The notes under the pieces are model-generated. The model was given only the letters and a program-made list of their open reading frames with translations, did not search any database and was not told the origin of the DNA. Below are positions 55,810 to 60,641 of a stretch of 60,641 nucleotides of DNA, in pieces. Positions within the stretch are counted from its first letter, which is position 1. Every line of letters begins with the position of its first letter. Both the position numbers and the translations under genes were made by a program. This DNA comes from Enterococcus sp. (GTDB taxonomy: Bacteria > Bacillota > Bacilli > Lactobacillales > Enterococcaceae), in assembly GCF_022711995.1 (NCBI RefSeq), contig NZ_JALAHI010000075.1, positions 1-60,641 of the forward strand, in the 5' to 3' direction.

Positions 55810-56720
55810 TTTACACTGTTACATTAAACCCATCCATCGACTATATCGTCCACGTCGATGCATTACAATTAGGGGAACTCAATCGAATGAAACAAGACTT
55901 TAAGCTTCCCGGAGGAAAAGGAATCAATGTTTCTCGTATTTTACAGCGAATCCAGACTCCCTCCACTGCAATTGGTTTTATTGGTGGCTTCACGGGACGT
56001 TTTATCGAAGAGTGGTTGATCAACGAAAGAATCACGACAGATTTTACACAAGTTGCTGCCGATACAAGGATCAATATTAAATTAAAATCCGGTGAAGAAA
56101 CCGAAATCAACGGGTTAGGACCTACGATTACAGACGCTGAAAGCCAGCAATTGAAGCGGAAGTTATCGGCACTTACAAAAGAAGATATCGTGATTTTTTC
56201 TGGCAGCAAACCCGACGGGCTAACCACAGATTATTACCAAGAATTGATCACTATTGTCAAAGAAGCTGGTGCTGAATTCGTTATTGACACAACCGGATCC
56301 GAGTTAATTGCCGCATTGCCGGACCAGCCACTGCTGATCAAACCAAACAATCATGAGTTAGCAGAACTGTATCAAACCACCTTCCATTCTTTTGAGGATA
56401 TTTTGCCTTATGGCCAAAAACTAATCGCCGATGGCGCAAAAAATGTGATCGTTTCTCTTGGCGGTGATGGGGCCCTTTTCTTTACAGGAAATGAAATTTA
56501 TCGCTCGAATGTTCTGAAGCGTCCTTTGAAAAATTCAGTTGGTGCAGGCGACTCTATGATTGCTGGCTTTATTGGCCAATATACAGCAACAAAAAATGCA
56601 CTGGAAGCTTTCAAATGGGGCGTCGCTTGTGGAAGTGCCACTGCGTTTTCAGATGACTTAGCAACTGCTGCATTCATTCAAGAATTATTACCAGAAGTCG
56701 TCATTGAAAAGATCGTTTGA
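55806..56720 (+). CDS. fruK: 1-phosphofructokinase
   Basis: This 304-residue PfkB-family kinase converts fructose-1-phosphate from the PTS into fructose-1,6-bisphosphate. The opening MIYTVTLNPSIDYIVHVD, the GGKGINVSRIL motif near residue 36 and the ATP/anion-hole motif NSVGAGDSMIAGF with catalytic Asp249 identify it. It overlaps fruR by 4 nt and precedes fruA by 22 nt. LacC or PfkB relatives are less likely in this context. Confidence 0.95.
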   Translation: MIYTVTLNPSIDYIVHVDALQLGELNRMKQDFKLPGGKGINVSRILQRIQTPSTAIGFIGGFTGRFIEEWLINERITTDFTQVAADTRINIKLKSGEETEINGLGPTITDAESQQLKRKLSALTKEDIVIFSGSKPDGLTTDYYQELITIVKEAGAEFVIDTTGSELIAALPDQPLLIKPNNHELAELYQTTFHSFEDILPYGQKLIADGAKNVIVSLGGDGALFFTGNEIYRSNVLKRPLKNSVGAGDSMIAGFIGQYTATKNALEAFKWGVACGSATAFSDDLATAAFIQELLPEVVIEKIV

Positions 56721-56742
56721 CTTAATCTAAGGAGGATAAACA

Positions 56743-58647
56743 ATGAAAATCAATGATTTACTATTAAAAGATGCCATGATCATGGACCTGCAAGCAACAG
56801 ATAAACAAGGAGCCATTGACGAAATGGTGGCCAAACTTTATGAAGTTGGTCGTATTTCAGATATAACTGTCTACAAAGAAGGAATTTTAGCCCGTGAGGC
56901 TCAAACGTCTACTGGCCTTGGTGATGGAATCGCCATGCCTCATGCCAAAAATCAAGCCGTCAATGAAGCCACTGTTTTATTTGCTAAAAGTAAAAAAGGT
57001 GTGGATTACGAAGCGCTAGACGGCCAGCCTACTTACCTCTTCTTTATGATTGCTGCACCTGAAGGAGCGAATGATACTCATCTACAAGCATTGGCTGCTC
57101 TTTCTCGTCAACTGGTGGATCCAGAATTTGTTGAACAATTAAAGAATGCCACTACTGCGGAGGCCGTCCAACAACTCTTTGCCGATGCAGAAGCACAAAA
57201 AGAAGAATCGACAGTTGATACTGCCGCCGAACCAGCCGGTGACCGGCCATACCTTGTTGCTGTAACTGCCTGTCCTACCGGAATTGCCCATACTTATATG
57301 GCGGAAGATGCATTGAAGAAAAAAGCCAAAGAACTAGGCGTAGATATCAAGGTTGAAACAAATGGTTCAGAAGGAATCAAAAATCGCTTAACCGAAGAGG
57401 ATATTTCTCGGGCAGCTGGTGTCATCGTTGCTGCAGACAAAAAAGTTGAAATGGATCGCTTTAATGGCAAACATCTAGTGAATCGGCCGGTGAGTGACGG
57501 GATTCGTAAAACGGAACAACTGATTAATGAAGCATTGAGCGGCGATGCCCCAGTCTTTCATAGCACTGGTCAAACAGTGGCGGAAGAAGCTTCGGCTGAT
57601 GGAACCGTTGGTCAACGAATCTACAAAGACTTGATGAATGGTGTTTCTCATATGCTGCCATTCGTTATTGCCGGCGGCATCATGATTGCTATCTCTTTCA
57701 TGGTCGATCAATTCATGGGTGTTCCCCAAGACGCTTTAAACCAGTTAGGTAGTTATAACCAACAAGCTGCTTGGTTCAATCAAATCGGTAGTGCTGCTTT
57801 CGGATTTATGTTACCTGTCCTAGCTGGATTTATTGCCTCTAGTATCAGTGATCGTCCAGGTTTGATTGTTGGTTTTGCCGCTGGTGCATTGGCAAATACT
57901 GGGGGTGCAGGATTCCTAGGTGCATTGATTGGTGGATTTCTAGCAGGATATGTTATCAAATTCTTGCGCAACCTCTTCAAAGGATTACCTAAATCATTAG
58001 ACGGTATTAAAACGATTCTCTTCTACCCTGTTTTTGGTTTGTTGATCACTGGCTTTTTGATGTTATTGATCAATGTCCCAATGAAAGCCATCAATGATGG
58101 TCTGAATAGTTTCCTAACTGGTTTAAGCGGAACAAACGCTGCACTACTAGGCGCGTTGTTAGCAGCTATGATGGCCGCCGATCTAGGGGGACCAATCAAC
58201 AAAGCTGCCTATGTTTTCGGTACGGCAACACTTGCCACTACGGTTGCTGATGGTGGTAGTGTCGTAATGGCCTCAGTGATGGCTGGCGGAATGGTGCCGC
58301 CATTGGCGATCTTCATCGCAACAGTCCTATTCAAAAATAAATTTACCAAAGACCAAAAAGAAGCTGGTTTGACCAACATCGTGATGGGGCTGTCCTTTGT
58401 AACCGAAGGGGCGATTCCTTTTGCAGCAGCTGATCCTCTTCGGGCGATTCCAAGTTTCGTTGTTGGTTCTGCTTTGACTGGCGCATTAGTCGGTGCATTC
58501 AACATCCAATTGATGGCACCACACGGCGGAATCTTTGTTGTTCTTCTATTGTCAAAACCATTATTATTCTTGCTGTTCATCCTAATCGGTGCAATCGTTT
58601 CTGGAATCATCTTCGGATTGTTGAAAAAAGAAGTAACCACCGCTTAA
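56743..58647 (+). CDS. fruA: PTS fructose transporter, fused IIABC
   Basis: This 634-residue permease takes up fructose and phosphorylates it at C1. The domain order is IIA (1-150, phospho-His67 in AMPHAKNQAV), linker, IIB (about 168-268, phospho-Cys177 in VAVTACPTGIAHTYMAEDAL), then IIC with about nine helices (about 290-630, MLPFVIAGGIMIAISFM; MMAADLGGPINKAAY). AAGGAGGA precedes the ATG. It closes the fruRKA operon and is followed by a strong terminator. Confidence 0.96.
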   Translation: MKINDLLLKDAMIMDLQATDKQGAIDEMVAKLYEVGRISDITVYKEGILAREAQTSTGLGDGIAMPHAKNQAVNEATVLFAKSKKGVDYEALDGQPTYLFFMIAAPEGANDTHLQALAALSRQLVDPEFVEQLKNATTAEAVQQLFADAEAQKEESTVDTAAEPAGDRPYLVAVTACPTGIAHTYMAEDALKKKAKELGVDIKVETNGSEGIKNRLTEEDISRAAGVIVAADKKVEMDRFNGKHLVNRPVSDGIRKTEQLINEALSGDAPVFHSTGQTVAEEASADGTVGQRIYKDLMNGVSHMLPFVIAGGIMIAISFMVDQFMGVPQDALNQLGSYNQQAAWFNQIGSAAFGFMLPVLAGFIASSISDRPGLIVGFAAGALANTGGAGFLGALIGGFLAGYVIKFLRNLFKGLPKSLDGIKTILFYPVFGLLITGFLMLLINVPMKAINDGLNSFLTGLSGTNAALLGALLAAMMAADLGGPINKAAYVFGTATLATTVADGGSVVMASVMAGGMVPPLAIFIATVLFKNKFTKDQKEAGLTNIVMGLSFVTEGAIPFAAADPLRAIPSFVVGSALTGALVGAFNIQLMAPHGGIFVVLLLSKPLLFLLFILIGAIVSGIIFGLLKKEVTTA

Positions 58648-58663
58648 TAAGTAATGGATAATA

Positions 58664-58699
58664 AAAAATCTCCTGTGTTTCAACACAGGAGACTTTTTT
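58664..58699. terminator. Terminator of the fru operon
   Basis: ATCTCCTGTGTT and AACACAGGAGA form a near-perfect stem with a 2-nt loop, flanked by A and T runs, so it may act in both directions. Confidence 0.88.
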
Positions 58700-58734
58700 G
58701 CATGGAGATGATTCAAGGGTCTTGTGTTCTCTGG

Positions 58735-60060
58735 TCATTTATTTTCGAGGGATCGATGTTCTAAGCGTTCCATATTCATAAAATAAACCCGCAAGCGGTG
58801 ACTTTCTTTTTTTAAATTGACCCAGGTGTATTTTTTGCTGCGATGCAAAAAACCAAAATGGACATCGGACATCCGCCTTTTCAACTCATCAATAGGCAGA
58901 TCTGCCATTGTCGCTTGAGGGAGATAAAACTGTAAACAAACGGTGTAGTCTTCAAAGTGCTCGGTTGTATAATTGACTTCTAGATGACTGCGAATATAAA
59001 ATTCATACGCGTCCAGTCCGTTATCAATGGTTAGTTGCGGTTTTAAGACGATATAATCCATCATGCGCCTCTCGTTTTGGTCGATCCAAGGAAAATATGC
59101 CTGCGCATTCAACAAGCCTCTTACACGGCGTTCCTGATAAATTTCACGAACCAAATCGAAGTTTCTTGTGACAAAATGCGTCGCTTTTCGTTTGACCGTT
59201 GGCTGCAAGCGATCGTTTTGATACTGAATCGTCTGGATCAGCTGATCGCCGAATGCGTATTCAATAAAGGGTTCCCGTAAGATCCCCACCCCATTATCCC
59301 AACTCAGCTGATCGACACCAATTTGATCACGGAACAATCGCTGATAGGAAAGATTGCTGGGATGATCCCATTGGAACGGATCACGGTAGAGTTCCACCAT
59401 GACTACCCCTTCCGCCAACGTTTGGATTTGTTCGACTTGCTGGGCATCTTTAATGATCACTAGCGGCAGTACCCGCTCATAGTACTCTGAGAAGTACATA
59501 CGCCAACAAGACGTCAAACAATAGCCGTTGTAAAATACATCATAACCAGCAAATTGATTGCAGTCGATCACGATTTCATTTGCATGGTTTTTCCGCTTAG
59601 GCAATTCCGCAATCTCTTCTGGTTTCTGAAAGTCGTAGCGCTTCGCAACACTTTCTACATTGTGATTTAGAAATTCATCATAGGCTCGAATATAGCTAAA
59701 GAGCCCTCCTTGTTCCATTGTTGTTTGTACATAACTCAATAAAAGTTCGCGGGATTCCTGGAAAACCGTAAATGTAAAGAGATGTCGTTGCAGCACGGCT
59801 GCTTGGACGACATGAATACTTGATTCATTTTGTCCATCGGTCAAAATCAGTTCAAAATTGACTTCTTCAATACTTCCCTCCAGCAATGCGCGCACTTCAG
59901 CTATATCATAGGAATGGATTTCCTTTTGATTTAAATAGTAGCTGGTGGGTGTAAAGGAAAGACGGACCAAAGCGAACCAGTTGGCTATTTGCTCCCGCAT
60001 CACGTTGTCTGCGAGTTGAGCCGATTGAATGAAAGTATAGATTTTTTTCGTTTTGATCAT
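58735..60060 (-). CDS. Unrecognised 441-residue cytoplasmic protein
   Basis: I do not recognise this protein. It has no signal peptide or membrane helix. Composition is normal for the organism, with many aromatic residues (YYLNQKEIHSYDI, VFYNGYCLTSCWRMYF, EAYFPWI-like QAYFPWIDQNERRMMDY). There may be two similar-sized halves around residues 1-210 and 211-441. The start is ATG 60060, 8 nt after GAGG; a GTG three codons earlier overlaps the site. It is monocistronic, convergent with fruA. It is complete and has a good ribosome binding site, so it is a real gene, perhaps genus-specific. Confidence 0.7.
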   Translation of the reverse strand: MIKTKKIYTFIQSAQLADNVMREQIANWFALVRLSFTPTSYYLNQKEIHSYDIAEVRALLEGSIEEVNFELILTDGQNESSIHVVQAAVLQRHLFTFTVFQESRELLLSYVQTTMEQGGLFSYIRAYDEFLNHNVESVAKRYDFQKPEEIAELPKRKNHANEIVIDCNQFAGYDVFYNGYCLTSCWRMYFSEYYERVLPLVIIKDAQQVEQIQTLAEGVVMVELYRDPFQWDHPSNLSYQRLFRDQIGVDQLSWDNGVGILREPFIEYAFGDQLIQTIQYQNDRLQPTVKRKATHFVTRNFDLVREIYQERRVRGLLNAQAYFPWIDQNERRMMDYIVLKPQLTIDNGLDAYEFYIRSHLEVNYTTEHFEDYTVCLQFYLPQATMADLPIDELKRRMSDVHFGFLHRSKKYTWVNLKKESHRLRVYFMNMERLEHRSLENK

Positions 60061-60192
60061 CTTTCTCACCTCTTTTATGTACTTCTTATTTTATTATAGT
60101 AAAGGGAATGAGGATTGAACACTATTTCGCTTACTTTTCAGATGAAAAACTTTGCTTTTCATGGTAAACTAAAGGCGCTTGGAGGTGGAAGT

Positions 60193-60372
60193 ATGGGATT
60201 AAAATTCCAACGTGAAGATTCTCTTGATAAAATGTTCGATGAGTTTGCTATTCTTCCTGACATTGACAAAGACAATAAAAAACAGCAAAATGACATTGAA
60301 CGTTTCTTAGAAAAAGAGAATGATGAAAATAAAAAAGCTGAAAAAACAAAAGAACCAAAAAAAGCAGACTAA
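60193..60372 (+). CDS. Small acidic/basic protein, SPJ_0845-like
   Basis: This 59-residue protein opens MGLKFQREDSLDKMFDEFAI, resembling the short streptococcal/enterococcal SPJ_0845 family. A Lys/Glu-rich, probably disordered tail follows. GGAGGTGGAAGT precedes ATG 60193; a longer in-frame reading from 60115 lacks a ribosome binding site. The function is unknown. The family call is from memory of its N-terminal motif and is moderate. Confidence 0.65.
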   Translation: MGLKFQREDSLDKMFDEFAILPDIDKDNKKQQNDIERFLEKENDENKKAEKTKEPKKAD

Positions 60373-60499
60373 ACAGAAGGCGGAGGACTCATTCCTCTAC
60401 CAAGGCAAATATGCCAAAATAGATGATTACATTCAACGATGTGTAATCCATAAAACAAATCATTCTTGCGTTAAAAAACATACTAAGATTAGAGGGTAG
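60320..60499 (+). CDS. Possible overlapping small ORF in the +1 frame
   Basis: An ORF of 59 codons from ATG 60320 (or 60323) overlaps the end of the preceding gene in another frame and ends at TAG inside the palindromic repeat. Its middle (EDSFLYQGKYAKIDDYIQRC) looks like real protein sequence, while the first 20 residues are lysine-rich and the last seven come from the repeat. There is no clear ribosome binding site. It could be a coupled small gene, or part of a gene whose end was displaced by the repeat. Confidence 0.3.
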   Translation: MMKIKKLKKQKNQKKQTKQKAEDSFLYQGKYAKIDDYIQRCVIHKTNHSCVKKHTKIRG

Positions 60500-60527
60500 G
60501 GTCAGTGACGGCTGATTCTACCCTCTA
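60475..60527. repeat. Palindromic dispersed element, copy 2 (one arm truncated)
   Basis: The left arm, loop and first 10 nt of the right arm match the reverse complement of copy 1 at 31327-31394. The right arm stops after CTACCCTCTA. TAGAGGGTAG (60490-60499) still pairs with it and is followed by TTTTTCTTTTT, so it can act as a terminator on the plus strand. Confidence 0.85.
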
Positions 60528-60552
60528 TTTTTCTTTTTGGATTATAGTGAGA

Positions 60553-60623
60553 AGTGAGAGAAAGCTCGAACATAGTTCCATGAGCGTAGTATAAGCCCGC
60601 AGTAAAAACCGAGCTTCTTCACT
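60553..60623. repeat. Long imperfect inverted repeat at the right edge
   Basis: AGTGAGAGAAAGCTCG (60553-60568) pairs with CGAGCTTCTTCACT (60610-60623) with two single-base bulges. The enclosed GAGCGTAGTA is shared with the reverse complement of the tandem repeat near 14389. No gene is seen from 60528 to the end. Confidence 0.55.
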
Positions 60624-60641
60624 GACATTCTTGAATCAGGT

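Overview
The window is a 60.6 kb piece of a low-GC Gram-positive (Firmicutes) chromosome, most probably an Enterococcus. Reasons: AT-rich codon use, strong AGGAGG-type ribosome binding sites, sigma-A TTGACA/TATAAT promoters, a CtsR operator before clpB, gatCAB, a CamS-type sex-pheromone lipoprotein, a FruRKA operon, a FusB/FusC-family EF-G-binding protein, and the conserved Firmicutes block ylaN-ftsW-pyc-ylbC-ylbF-ylbG-rsmD-coaD-ylbL. The species cannot be fixed from the sequence alone. I see no rRNA, tRNA, CRISPR array, prophage or insertion-sequence transposase gene. This is mostly core chromosome, densely packed and largely on the minus strand.

Layout. 1-186: start of lepA, running off the left edge. 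332-3214 (+): GNAT acetyltransferase, nucleoside deoxyribosyltransferase and membrane proteins. 3273-6763 (-): signal peptidase I and clpB, with an overlapping CtsR box and promoter. 6887-8682 (+): an ABC-F protein behind a leader-peptide attenuator. 8805-11042 (-): flippase-like protein, DUF1294 protein and lipid kinase. 11174-14226 (-): trmK, Nif3-like protein, pepT. 14351-14550: a GC-rich tandem repeat. 14584-17845 (-): nrdR-dnaB-dnaI-lipoprotein. 18043-18851 (-): a FusB-type gene with its own leader peptide. 18976-20222: CsbD-like protein and an orphan ABC ATPase. 20365-24458 (-): polA-mutM-coaE. 24584-32200 (mostly -): BI-1 protein, MaoC protein, murC, tex-sprT, phosphatase, VOC and DUF1149 proteins. 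32403-41404 (-): the ylaN-to-ylbL cell-division/pyruvate carboxylase/CoA block. 41783-51514 (-): pcrA-ligA-camS-gatCAB-dgkB. 51685-53229 (+): ClC transporter. 53384-54850 (-): cytoplasmic alpha-amylase, divergent from fruR-fruK-fruA (55054-58647, +). 58735-60499: an unrecognised 441-residue protein and small ORFs.

How the genes work together. Several operons join DNA replication and repair (nrdR-dnaB-dnaI; polA-mutM-coaE; pcrA-ligA). gatCAB makes Gln-tRNA(Gln) and/or Asn-tRNA(Asn) by transamidation. dgkB, a second lipid kinase and a YbhN-like flippase serve membrane lipid turnover. fruRKA imports fructose and phosphorylates it to fructose-1,6-bisphosphate.

The most interesting material is in non-coding and leader regions. 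Two antibiotic-type ribosome factors, an ABC-F ATPase and a FusB-type EF-G-binding protein, each follow a strong promoter and a short well-initiated leader ORF with complementary RNA segments, the layout of ribosome-sensing attenuation. Other candidates are a structured leader ending in a terminator before tex, a 109-nt folded element after the sepM-like gene, a 26-bp-arm palindromic element present twice (31327 and 60475), three TGACCGTTT boxes 30-32 nt apart before fruR, and a 30-codon ORF whose promoter shares its -35 box with a divergent promoter.
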